Source of the DNA: an uncultured Myxococcales bacterium
GTDB lineage: Bacteria; Myxococcota_A; UBA9042; DTJE01
Assembly: GCA_937975765.1 (NCBI GenBank)
Contig: CALJUR010000079.1
Location: 1 to 64,000, forward strand
Direction of reading: 5' to 3'
DNA: 64,000 nt
Within the stretch, counting starts at the first letter, position 1. Each line of letters opens with the position of its first letter. Both the position numbers and the translations under genes were made by a program. The notes under the pieces were generated by a model. That model saw only the letters and a list, made by a program, of their open reading frames with translations. It was not told the DNA's origin and made no database searches. This document shows positions 17,864 to 25,869 of this stretch, in pieces.

Positions 17864-18730
17864 ATGCCCGCCCAGATCATCGACGGGAAGGCGATCGCCG
17901 CGAAGGTCCGGTCCGAGGTCCGCGAGGCGGTCGATCGCCTGAAGACCCAGGGGGTGACCCCCGGCCTGCACGTGGTCCTGGTCGGCGACGACCCCGCCTC
18001 CGCGGTCTACGTCCGCAACAAGGCCAAGGCCTCCGAGGAAGTGGGCATCGCCGGCGTCACGCACCACCTGCCGGCCGACACGTCCGAGGCCGACCTGCTG
18101 AAGCTGCTGCACGACCTGAACACCTCGCCCTCCGTGGACGGCGTGCTGGTCCAGTTGCCGCTGCCGAGGCACATCGACGCCAACCGCGTCACCGACGCGC
18201 AGGACGCCGCCCGCGACGTGGACGGATTCCACCCCGTGAACCTGGGCCTGCTGCTCTCCGGCCGGAAGGGGCTGGTCGCCTGCACCCCCGCAGGCTGCAT
18301 GCGCCTGATCGACGAGACCGGCATCGACCTGTCCGGCAGGCGCGCCGTCGTCGTGGGCCGCAGCCTGATCGTCGGCAAGCCGATGTCCCTGCTGCTGATG
18401 CAGCGGAATGCCACCGTCACGGTCTGCCACTCGCGCACCCAGGACCTGAAGGCCCGCGTGGCCGAGGCCGACGTGGTGGTCGCGGCGATCGGCCGGACCC
18501 GGATGATCCAGGGCGACTGGATCAAGCCCGGCGCCGTCGTCATCGACGTCGGCATGAACCGGGACGAGAACGGCAAGTTGTGCGGCGACGTCGATTTCGC
18601 GGCGGCCTCCGATCGCGCCGGCTTCATCACCCCCGTGCCCGGCGGCGTCGGCCCGATGACCATCGCCTTCCTGCTGCGGAACACGGTCCTCGCGTGCGCG
18701 GCGCGCCGCGGCCTGTCCGATCCCTTCTGA
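17864..18730 (+). CDS. folD: Bifunctional methylene-THF dehydrogenase/cyclohydrolase FolD
   Basis: This 288-residue cytoplasmic enzyme interconverts 5,10-methylene-, 5,10-methenyl- and 10-formyl-tetrahydrofolate with NADP. Signatures: SAVYVRNKAKASEEVGI with the catalytic Lys in YVxxK, DGVLVQLPLP, KDVDGFHP-like RDVDGFHPVN, the nucleotide loop VVVGRSLIVGKPMSLLLM, and the terminal PVPGGVGPMTIAFLL. Length is exactly that of the family. A strong promoter precedes it. It lies 123 bases before gcvT, and both feed the same one-carbon pool: glycine cleavage makes methylene-THF, which FolD then oxidises. Confidence 0.96.
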   Translation: MPAQIIDGKAIAAKVRSEVREAVDRLKTQGVTPGLHVVLVGDDPASAVYVRNKAKASEEVGIAGVTHHLPADTSEADLLKLLHDLNTSPSVDGVLVQLPLPRHIDANRVTDAQDAARDVDGFHPVNLGLLLSGRKGLVACTPAGCMRLIDETGIDLSGRRAVVVGRSLIVGKPMSLLLMQRNATVTVCHSRTQDLKARVAEADVVVAAIGRTRMIQGDWIKPGAVVIDVGMNRDENGKLCGDVDFAAASDRAGFITPVPGGVGPMTIAFLLRNTVLACAARRGLSDPF

Positions 18731-18793
18731 CTCCGCACCCCCCGTTTCCGACGGGCCGCCCCCGGCCGCCGACCCGCCTCTTCCTCTTTCCCC

Positions 18794-18820
18794 TTGACTC
18801 CCGTGGGAGGCTGCTGTATT
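18794..18820 (+). promoter_or_regulatory. Possible promoter of the gcv genes
   Basis: TTGACT (18794-18799) is followed after 15 bases by TGTATT (18815-18820); TATTCG at 18817 would give 17. The -35 is good and the -10 is weak. No glycine riboswitch core is visible in the 123-base gap. Confidence 0.4.
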
Positions 18821-18853
18821 CGGTGCCGCGGGTTGCGGAGGGAGGCTGCGATC

Positions 18854-19954
18854 GTGAGCGGACACGAGGACGTGAAGAAGACCTTCCTGTACGACGAACA
18901 CGTGAAGGCCGGCGGCAAGATGGTGCCGTTCGCCGGCTTCTGGATGCCCGTGCAGTTCGAGGGCATCGCGAGGGAGCACGAGCGCGTCCGCACGAAGGTC
19001 GGCCTGTTCGACGTCAGCCACATGGGCGAGATCGTCTTCCGCGGGCCCCGCGCAATGGCCGTGGTGCAGCGCCTGACGACCAACAGCGTCGGCACGGTGG
19101 CCCCGGGCAAGGCGGTCTACACCCCGGTGTGCCTGCCCTCCGGCGGCATCGTCGACGACATGATCTTCTACAAGGTGTCCGACACCGAGTGGTTCGTCTG
19201 CGTCAACGCCTCGAACAAGGACAAGGACTACGCCTGGTTCGTGCAGCAGACCGCCGGCGAGTGCGAGGTGCTGGACCTGTCCGACCGGTACAGCCAGGTC
19301 GCGGTGCAGGGCCCCAACGCGCTGGAACTGATGGGCCGCCTGTTCGGCGACGACGTGAAGGCCATGAAACCGTTCACGTTCGTCAGGAAGGAGTACCAGG
19401 GCGCCGAGGTCATCGTCGCCACCACCGGCTACACCGGCGAGAAGGGCGGCGAGATCTACGTCCCGAACGCCGCGGTCGTGTCGCTGTGGCGCGAACTGCT
19501 GGCGAAGGGCGAGGACCTGGGCGTCGGCCCGATCGGCCTGGGCGCCCGCGACTCGCTCCGCATGGAGTTCAAGTACTGCCTGTACGGCAACGACATCGAC
19601 GAGACGACGACGCCGATGGAGGCCAACCTGGCCTGGACCATCAAGTTCGACAAGGGCGACTTCACGGCCCGCGACGTGCTGGTCCGCCAGCGCGACGAGG
19701 GCTGCGCCCGGGCGCTGGTCATGTTCGTGGTCGAGGGCAAGGGCATCCCGCGGCACGGCTACCCGGTGATGGTGGGCGACGAGGTCGTCGGCCAGGTCAC
19801 CTCGGGCACCCTGTCGCCGACCGTCGGCGTCCCGTTCGGCATGGCCTACGTCGCCAGGCCGCACGACGCGGTCGGGTCGAGGATCCTGATCGATATCAAG
19901 GGCATGAAGAAGGTCGAGGCGCGGGTGGTGCAGCCCCCGCTGGTGAAGCGCTAG
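18854..19954 (+). CDS. gcvT: Glycine cleavage system T-protein (aminomethyltransferase)
   Basis: This 366-residue T-protein transfers the methylene group from aminomethyl-lipoyl-H-protein to THF, releasing ammonia. Family signatures: KMVPFAGFWMPVQF, VGLFDVSHMGEI, the catalytic Asp in GIVDDMIFYKV, TGYTGEKGGEIYVPN and GLGARDSLRMEF. The start is a GTG at 18854 (SGHEDVKKTF) with GGAGGGAGGC upstream; an earlier in-frame codon at 18794 would lie in the promoter. It is followed 19 bases later by gcvH. Confidence 0.95.
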   Translation: MSGHEDVKKTFLYDEHVKAGGKMVPFAGFWMPVQFEGIAREHERVRTKVGLFDVSHMGEIVFRGPRAMAVVQRLTTNSVGTVAPGKAVYTPVCLPSGGIVDDMIFYKVSDTEWFVCVNASNKDKDYAWFVQQTAGECEVLDLSDRYSQVAVQGPNALELMGRLFGDDVKAMKPFTFVRKEYQGAEVIVATTGYTGEKGGEIYVPNAAVVSLWRELLAKGEDLGVGPIGLGARDSLRMEFKYCLYGNDIDETTTPMEANLAWTIKFDKGDFTARDVLVRQRDEGCARALVMFVVEGKGIPRHGYPVMVGDEVVGQVTSGTLSPTVGVPFGMAYVARPHDAVGSRILIDIKGMKKVEARVVQPPLVKR

Positions 19955-19973
19955 AGGGCCAAAGGAGGCTACG

Positions 19974-20375
19974 ATGTCGGTCCCGAAGGACTACCGGTAC
20001 ACGGAATCCCACGAGTGGGTGCGGATCGAGGAGGACAACGTCATCACGATCGGCATCACCGACTACGCGCAGGAGAAGCTGGGCGACATCGTCAGCATCG
20101 ACCTTCCCCGCGTCGGGGACGAGGTCGAGCGCGGCGAGCCCATCGGCATGATCGACTCGCAGAAGGCTTCGTCCGAGGTCTTCGCGCCGATCAGCGGCGT
20201 GGTCCTCGAGATCAACGAACTGCTGAACGACGACCCGGCCGTGATCAACACCGACCCCTACGAAGAGGGCTGGCTGATCCGCATCGAGGTCGAGGATCTC
20301 GAGCAGATCGACGAACTGCTCAGCGCGGACGACTACGAGGAACTCCTGGGCAAGCTGGACGACGAGGAGGGCTGA
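19974..20375 (+). CDS. gcvH: Glycine cleavage system H-protein
   Basis: This 133-residue lipoyl carrier shuttles the aminomethyl group between P- and T-proteins. It has the H-protein opening YTESHEWVRIEEDN, TDYAQEKLGDIVSIDLP, and the lipoylation site in IDSQKASSEVFAPISG (Lys near residue 65). The C-terminus is acidic (LLGKLDDEEG). AGGAGG precedes the ATG. Length matches the family. Confidence 0.96.
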   Translation: MSVPKDYRYTESHEWVRIEEDNVITIGITDYAQEKLGDIVSIDLPRVGDEVERGEPIGMIDSQKASSEVFAPISGVVLEINELLNDDPAVINTDPYEEGWLIRIEVEDLEQIDELLSADDYEELLGKLDDEEG

Positions 20376-20439
20376 CGCCTTTCCCGGTCCCGTCTGCACC
20401 CGGGTTTCCCGTGGCCAGGCCGTCAAGGAGTTCCACGCC

Positions 20440-21768
20440 ATGGACTTCACCCCGCATACGGACGCCGAAGTCGCCGAGATGCTGAAGGTCATCGGCGTCT
20501 CGACGATCGACGAACTGTTCCAGTCGGTCCCCGAGGCCTTCAAGATCACGAAGGGCCTGGACCTGCCGCCCGCGATGTCCGAGGCGGAGGTGCTGGGGTA
20601 CGTGCGCGACCTGGCCGCCCGCAACACGGGGGCCGGCGCGGTATCCTTCCTGGGTGCCGGCGCATACGACCACTACGTCCCGGCCGCGGTGCACCACCTG
20701 ACGTCGCGCGGCGAGTTCCTGACGACCTACACCCCGTACCAGCCCGAGGTGTCCCAGGGGACGCTGCAGGGCCAGTTCGAGTACCAGACGATGGTCGCGT
20801 CCCTGCTGGGCATGGACGTGGCGAACGCGTCGATGTACGAGGGCTCGACGGGGTGCGCCGAGGCCGCCCTGATCGCGACCCGCCACGCGCGGCGCCCGAA
20901 GGTGGCGGTGTCCGCGGCCGTGCACCCGCAGTACCGGGACGTCCTGCGGTCGTACGTCGGCCCGGAGCACGTGGTCGAGGTCCCGTTCGACGCCTCCTCC
21001 GGCGCGACGGACCTGGCCGCGCTGCAGGCCGCGCTGACGCCCGACGTGGGCGGTGTCGTGCTGCAGTCCCCGAACTTCCTGGGCGTCGTGGAGGACGTGA
21101 AGGCGGTGGCCGACCTGGCCCACGCGGCCGGCGCGCTGCTGGTCTCGACGTTCACCGAGGCGCTGGCGTTCGGCCTCCTGGAGGCCCCGGGCAACCTGGG
21201 CGCCGACCTGGCGACCGGCGAGGGCCAGTCGCTGGGCCTGCCGCTGTCGTGGGGTGGCCCGTACGTGGGCTTCTTCGCGGTCAAGCAGCCGTTCGTCAAG
21301 ATGATGCCCGGCCGGCTGATCGGCCGGACGAAGGACGCCCGCGGCAACCCGTGCTACGTGCTGACGCTGGCGGCCCGCGAGCAGCACATCCGCCGCGAGC
21401 GCGCCTCCTCGAACATCTGCAGCAACGAGGGGCTGTGCGCGCTGTCGGTGGCCATCCACCTGTCGCTGCTGGGGCGCACGGGCTTCCAGCGCCTGGCGCG
21501 CTGGAACCACCACCGCGCCGAGGTGCTGAAGGCCCGCCTGGCCGCGAAGCCCGGCGTGTCGCTGCCCTTCGCCGGTCCCACGTTCAACGAGTTCGTCGTT
21601 CGCCTGCCCGGTTCCGCGGCCGAGGCCGTCGCGCGCCTGGCCGCTCAGGGGGTCGTCCCGGGCCTGGACCTGGGCCGCTTCCTGCCCGGGTTCCCGGACT
21701 GCCTGCTGGTGACGGTGACCGAGCAGCGGACGGACGCGGACTTCGATCGCCTGCTGGCGCTCCTGTGA
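20440..21768 (+). CDS. gcvPA: Glycine dehydrogenase (decarboxylating) subunit 1
   Basis: This 442-residue protein is the N-terminal-type subunit of two-part P-protein. It has FLGAGAYDHYVPAAVHHLTSR, TPYQPEVSQGTLQGQFEYQTM, ANASMYEGSTGCAEAALIATR, and GLPLSWGGPYVGFFAVKQ. The PLP-binding Lys belongs to subunit 2 (GcvPB), so this protein alone is not a complete enzyme. GcvPB, usually encoded directly downstream, is absent here; the next gene, after 66 bases with its own promoter, is an unrelated lipoprotein. The partner must lie elsewhere in the genome. Confidence 0.95.
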   Translation: MDFTPHTDAEVAEMLKVIGVSTIDELFQSVPEAFKITKGLDLPPAMSEAEVLGYVRDLAARNTGAGAVSFLGAGAYDHYVPAAVHHLTSRGEFLTTYTPYQPEVSQGTLQGQFEYQTMVASLLGMDVANASMYEGSTGCAEAALIATRHARRPKVAVSAAVHPQYRDVLRSYVGPEHVVEVPFDASSGATDLAALQAALTPDVGGVVLQSPNFLGVVEDVKAVADLAHAAGALLVSTFTEALAFGLLEAPGNLGADLATGEGQSLGLPLSWGGPYVGFFAVKQPFVKMMPGRLIGRTKDARGNPCYVLTLAAREQHIRRERASSNICSNEGLCALSVAIHLSLLGRTGFQRLARWNHHRAEVLKARLAAKPGVSLPFAGPTFNEFVVRLPGSAAEAVARLAAQGVVPGLDLGRFLPGFPDCLLVTVTEQRTDADFDRLLALL

Positions 21769-21775
21769 CCCGTGC

Positions 21776-21803
21776 TTGACCTGCCCTCCCCCTCGGCTAC
21801 AAT
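21776..21803 (+). promoter_or_regulatory. Sigma-70 promoter of Cys-rich lipoprotein gene
   Basis: TTGACC (21776-21781) and TACAAT (21798-21803) are spaced by 16 bases, ending 31 bases before the GTG start at 21835. It begins just after the gcvPA stop codon. Confidence 0.7.
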
Positions 21804-21834
21804 GCGAGGGGATCGAATTCCGTGGAGGTGACCG

Positions 21835-22431
21835 GTGTCTCGCAGCCGTTTCACGGCCCTCTTGGGGGGTGCGTCGCTCGCCTTCTTCTGCCTGGCATGT
21901 CCCGAGAAGGACATCTACCAGACGTGCCACACCAGCGAGCAGATCCGCGCCGACTGCAAGACCAGTCTCGAGAAGAGCAGTTCGCAGTGCGGCGAACTGG
22001 AGGTGTTCTGCTACGACTCGTGCCTGGTGCGGGACCATCCGCAATGCGTCGAGGGTCCCTGCGTGCTGTACGAGGAGAAGCTGCTGGGCGAGACGGACCC
22101 CGCGAAGTGGGCCACCGTGGACCCGTCCTCCTCGTTCGACGAGTCGTTCTGTTCGGTGCCGTGCCACGGCGTGGCGTGCAGTTCCGACGCGAAGTGCGAG
22201 CCGATCCGCAGCCTGAAGTTCGCCTGCACGAAGGACTCGGAGTGCGACGCCAGCGCCCCGTGGGCGAGGTGCGAACCGGTCCTCTACTGCGAGACCAGCA
22301 AGGTCGAGTGCGAGACGGACGCCGACTGCGGCGACCAGCGCTGCCTGGTCGACGACGACGCCCAGAAGTACTGCACGTACAAGTTCTGCATCCCGACGAA
22401 GTACGTCGCGAAGCAGGCGCCCGCCGACTGA
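21835..22431 (+). CDS. Cys-rich lipoprotein of unknown function
   Basis: This 198-residue protein starts at GTG with GGAGGTGA 5 bases upstream. The signal peptide ends in a lipobox FCLAC (Cys at about 22). The mature part has about 20 Cys arranged in modules such as CxTDADCGDQRC and CTKDSECDAS, resembling those of the Cys-rich protein at 3688-4719. No enzymatic motif is seen. It has its own promoter and is convergent with the next gene, ending 15 bases before it. Confidence 0.75.
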   Translation: MSRSRFTALLGGASLAFFCLACPEKDIYQTCHTSEQIRADCKTSLEKSSSQCGELEVFCYDSCLVRDHPQCVEGPCVLYEEKLLGETDPAKWATVDPSSSFDESFCSVPCHGVACSSDAKCEPIRSLKFACTKDSECDASAPWARCEPVLYCETSKVECETDADCGDQRCLVDDDAQKYCTYKFCIPTKYVAKQAPAD

Positions 22432-22446
22432 ACCCGGGGATTCCCC

Positions 22447-22923
22447 CTACAGGCCGCCGACGATCCGCCAGGTGCCGTCCTCCCGGGCGAACTCCAGGCG
22501 CGCGAAGTCGTTCTTGGCCGACCAGCGATCCTTGCCGCCCTCGACGTAGAAGAACTTGTAGTAGTACTCGAAGTCCGCGGTGGCGCGGTTCTCGTCCAGG
22601 AACTCCACCTTGCGCAGGTAGACGTGGTACTGCACGGACTTCACGTTCTCCTGCAGCATCGGAAGGACGCGCTTCTCCAGTTGCTCGTAGCCGTAATCGT
22701 CGCCCGGTTCGGCCGTCGTCCCGGCGTTCGAGAAGTACCGGCGCGACACCATCTCCTTCAGCACGTTCACGTCGCGCTGCTCGACGGCCACGCGATAGCG
22801 CTCGACCAGGTCGGCGATGACCCGGTTCATCGCGGTATCCTCGACCTCGGAGTTCGTGAGGTAGCGGGGGCCGCAGGCCGCCATCGCCAGCAGCGGGAGA
22901 ATGGCCAGGGTCGCACGATTCAT
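22447..22923 (-). CDS. NTF2/SnoaL-like lipoprotein
   Basis: This 158-residue lipoprotein has lipobox MAAC (Cys at 17). The mature part (about 25-158) reads as an NTF2-like cone: an N-terminal helix pair (VIADLVERYRVAVEQRDVNVLKEMVS), then strands (SVQYHVYLRKVEFLDENRATADFEYYYKFFYV) and a terminal RLEFAREDGTWRIVGG strand typical of SnoaL/DUF4440-type folds. Binding or scaffold functions are common in this fold, and no catalytic role can be assigned. GGAGGC precedes the ATG. Confidence 0.75.
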   Translation of the reverse strand: MNRATLAILPLLAMAACGPRYLTNSEVEDTAMNRVIADLVERYRVAVEQRDVNVLKEMVSRRYFSNAGTTAEPGDDYGYEQLEKRVLPMLQENVKSVQYHVYLRKVEFLDENRATADFEYYYKFFYVEGGKDRWSAKNDFARLEFAREDGTWRIVGGL

Positions 22924-23015
22924 GGTTGCCTCCGACTCGGCGCAAGCCTAGGGCACGGGCCGCCCGCTGTCAATTCCACGGGGGCGCCGGATATTCCCGG
23001 TCGGCCCATCCATAT

Positions 23016-23068
23016 GTAGGGCGGGTGCCCTGTCCCCCGCCATCGTATTGCCGGGGCCCCGTCCCCCG
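23016..23068 (+). repeat. Dispersed GC-rich repeat, copy 1
   Basis: This 53-base two-part element consists of 26 bases beginning GTAGGGCGGG, an 11-base variable gap, and GGGGCCCCGTCCCCCG. A second copy with the same lengths and spacing lies on the opposite strand at 35964-36016; the first block differs at 2 of 26 positions and the second is identical. Each block is close to self-complementary. Confidence 0.7.
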
Positions 23069-23150
23069 ACTCGTGCTTCCACGGGACACCGGGATGTTCC
23101 CCGACGGGCCGTCGGTGGTAGAGTACGCCGTCGTCCGGAAGGAGGTTGCC

Positions 23151-25847
23151 ATGCGGCGGTTCCCGGTTCTCGCGGCGGCGCTGGCCGCCCTGGTGATGGC
23201 GGGCTGCGGAGGGTCGTCGGAGAAGGCCGACCCGGGGACCGACCCGGGCCTGGAGATCCCCCCCACCGAGGACGTCGTCGCCGACGCGACGCCGGAGGCA
23301 GCCGAGGAGGCCTTCCCCGAGACGGCCGGCGAGGACGAGGGGCTGTCCGAGGAGACGGCGGCGGACGCGGTCGAGGACGTCCCTTCGGGCCCGCTGATCC
23401 CGAAGGAGGAAGGCGACCTGCTGACGGTCGACAACGGCGTGATCACGCTGGTCTACAACCTGGCCAACGGCACCTTCAACCTGAGCAGGGTCCCCGGCCA
23501 GGACGGCCTGGTCAACGCCCACTCCGAGGCGGTGCTGAACGTGCAGGGCGCACGGACGGTCATCGCGTCGTCGGACGCCGGTCCCCGGATCCAGTACCAG
23601 GTCCTCAGCGCCCCGGACGAACTGGGCGAGGCGGTCAACATCCGGTTCGACGCGGTGCCGAACAACAAGATCGGCGGCGTGGCCACCTACATCATCCTGC
23701 ACCGCGACACCCCGGCGGTCACCTTCCGGACGATCGTGGCGATGCCGTTCTCGGCGGACGTCGAGGTCCTGGAGATCCGGCCGGTGGTCGCGCGCCACGC
23801 GGACGGGGCGACGCTGCACCTGGGCCCGGGCACCTCCGACGCCGTGCTGGTGGACAACGGCAGCGAGGTCGTGCTGGACATGAGTTCGGACGCGCAGGTG
23901 GTCGGCGAACTGAGCCCGGAGATCGTGGGGGAGGGCCTGTCGTCGAACTGGAGCGCGGTCCTGTGCACCGCCGCGAAATCCTGCGCCGTGGCGGGGTTCG
24001 TGACGACCAACAAGGCCTTCGCGCTGGTGTCCACGGACCAGCAGTCCGGCGAGGCCGTGGAGATCGGCGGCGAGGAGGGGCTGACCCTCTTCTCGATGCG
24101 CAGCCGGTTCACGCCGCCCGCGGCCCTGGACGCCGGCCGGACCCAGACGTCCGACATCGCCTACGTCGACCTGACGGACGACCCGCACCAGGCGCTGCTG
24201 CGGTATGGGCGGGCCATCGCCACGTTCAACGGGCGCCAGCCCAGCCCGGTGGCGCCTTCGTCGTGGAACTCCTGGGCCGGCGGCGGGGGATCCGGCGGAC
24301 AGGGCGCGGACATCGACGAAACCTTCATCCTGCAGAACCTGGATGCGGCCGTTCGCGACTTCCTGCCCTACGGCATGGACTACTTCTGCATCGACGACGG
24401 CTGGCAGCGGAACGACGGCACCTGGACGACCGACACGACGAGGTTCCCGAAGCACGGCGCGGCCGACGGGATGGCCTGGATGGCCCAGCAGGTCACCGAC
24501 GCCGGCTTCCTGCCCGGCATCTGGGTGGCGCCCTTCCGGGCCGGGAAGGACTGGCCGATCGTGACGCAGCACCCGGACTGGATCCTGCCGCTGGACGACC
24601 TGGGCACGATGGCCCTGGGAGGGGGCTCCACGGACGTGATCCTGGACCCGTCCAACGACGAGGTGAAGGCCTACCTGCGGGAGATCTTCACCCGGATCAC
24701 GAAGGACTGGGGCTACCGGTTCGTCAAGCTGGACTACAGCGTCTACGCGATGCTGGGCGCCACCTACAAGACCGCCGGCCGCAGCGGTCTCTCCCTCTAC
24801 AAGGAGGCCCTGCGATCGATCCGCGAAGCCATCGGGGACGACGTCTTCCTGCTGGTCGTGGCCGGCACCGGCGTGAACTGGGGCATCGCCGACGGGCAGC
24901 GGCTGACGCTGGACAACCTGCCCCACTGGGGCGCGCCGATGCTGCCGACCGACCAGGGGGTGAAGGCGACGGTTAGGACGGCAGCCCACCGCTACTGGAT
25001 TGGCAACACCGTCTGGTCGAACCACCCGGACCTGCTGTTCTTCCGGGACAACGAGGGCCTGACCTGGGACGAGGCGAAGGCGTTCGCGCTGTTCGTGTCG
25101 GTGCAGGGCGGCTTCGTGAAGCTGGGCGATTCCTTCACGTTCATGGCCGAGCACCCGGAGGCCCTGTCGCTGGTCGAGCGGATGGTGCCGCCGCTGGCGA
25201 CCTTCCCGGAGCCGCTGGACTTCTTCCGCATGCGGTGGCCCGAGGTGTGGCGCGTGCCGCTGGCGGCCGGGACGGCCTCGTACGAGGCGTTCGGCCTGTT
25301 CAACTGGGGGATGAACCGCGACGTGCCGGCGCAGATGGACCTGGAGGAAACGACGCGGGACCTGGAGATCCCCCCGCAGGCGACCGGTTCCAGCCTGGGC
25401 CCGACGGCGCCCCGCGTGTTCCTGGACTCCCTGGAGGGCACGCTGCTGGCCGGCGACGGGGACGTGGCGCTGCGGCCGGGGGCCGTGACCGTGACGATGG
25501 CCCCCCGCACCTCGCGCGTGCTGCTGGCGCACCCGGTGGCGGGCCTGGACGGCCAGGGTCCCGTGTTCCTGGGAACCGACCGGCACGTGATGGGCGGGGC
25601 CTCGGTCGTCGAGGTGGCCGCGGACGGTACGGACGGCACGAAGGTCGCGTTCACGAAGGGCGTCCCGGGCCGCGAGACGAAGGTGTACTTCCTGGTCGCG
25701 AAGGGGGCGTCGGTCGACGTCCAGCCGACGGACGCCACCGGCGTGTCCCAGGCCATGACGTCGTATGCCGACGCAGACCTGGTCGCGGTGACCCTGACGA
25801 CGACCTCGGCGACCGCCTCCGTGACGGCCCGGTACCAGGCACCGTAG
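23151..25847 (+). CDS. Lipoprotein alpha-galactosidase-like glycosidase (GH36/clan GH-D)
   Basis: This 898-residue lipoprotein has lipobox VMAGC, then an acidic linker of about 70 residues rich in E, D, A and P, then an N-terminal beta-sandwich (about 90-355). A TIM barrel follows with YGMDYFCIDDGWQRNDGTW, GFLPGIWVAPFRAG and RFVKLDYSVYAM; the Asp in KLDY is at the nucleophile position of GH36 (KxD). A C-terminal beta domain closes the protein. GH36 includes alpha-galactosidases and raffinose synthases; the exact substrate is not deducible. GGAGG lies just before the ATG at 23151. The enzyme would act on surface or environmental alpha-galactosides while anchored by lipid. The YfhO-type gene follows after 22 bases. 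Confidence 0.85.
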   Translation: MRRFPVLAAALAALVMAGCGGSSEKADPGTDPGLEIPPTEDVVADATPEAAEEAFPETAGEDEGLSEETAADAVEDVPSGPLIPKEEGDLLTVDNGVITLVYNLANGTFNLSRVPGQDGLVNAHSEAVLNVQGARTVIASSDAGPRIQYQVLSAPDELGEAVNIRFDAVPNNKIGGVATYIILHRDTPAVTFRTIVAMPFSADVEVLEIRPVVARHADGATLHLGPGTSDAVLVDNGSEVVLDMSSDAQVVGELSPEIVGEGLSSNWSAVLCTAAKSCAVAGFVTTNKAFALVSTDQQSGEAVEIGGEEGLTLFSMRSRFTPPAALDAGRTQTSDIAYVDLTDDPHQALLRYGRAIATFNGRQPSPVAPSSWNSWAGGGGSGGQGADIDETFILQNLDAAVRDFLPYGMDYFCIDDGWQRNDGTWTTDTTRFPKHGAADGMAWMAQQVTDAGFLPGIWVAPFRAGKDWPIVTQHPDWILPLDDLGTMALGGGSTDVILDPSNDEVKAYLREIFTRITKDWGYRFVKLDYSVYAMLGATYKTAGRSGLSLYKEALRSIREAIGDDVFLLVVAGTGVNWGIADGQRLTLDNLPHWGAPMLPTDQGVKATVRTAAHRYWIGNTVWSNHPDLLFFRDNEGLTWDEAKAFALFVSVQGGFVKLGDSFTFMAEHPEALSLVERMVPPLATFPEPLDFFRMRWPEVWRVPLAAGTASYEAFGLFNWGMNRDVPAQMDLEETTRDLEIPPQATGSSLGPTAPRVFLDSLEGTLLAGDGDVALRPGAVTVTMAPRTSRVLLAHPVAGLDGQGPVFLGTDRHVMGGASVVEVAADGTDGTKVAFTKGVPGRETKVYFLVAKGASVDVQPTDATGVSQAMTSYADADLVAVTLTTTSATASVTARYQAP

Positions 25848-25869
25848 GCTTCCTCCCGTCGGGACCGCC

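Noticed and set aside
18731..18853. Glycine riboswitch before gcvT
   Set aside because: The gap is 123 bases and pyrimidine-rich, without the conserved glycine-aptamer core.
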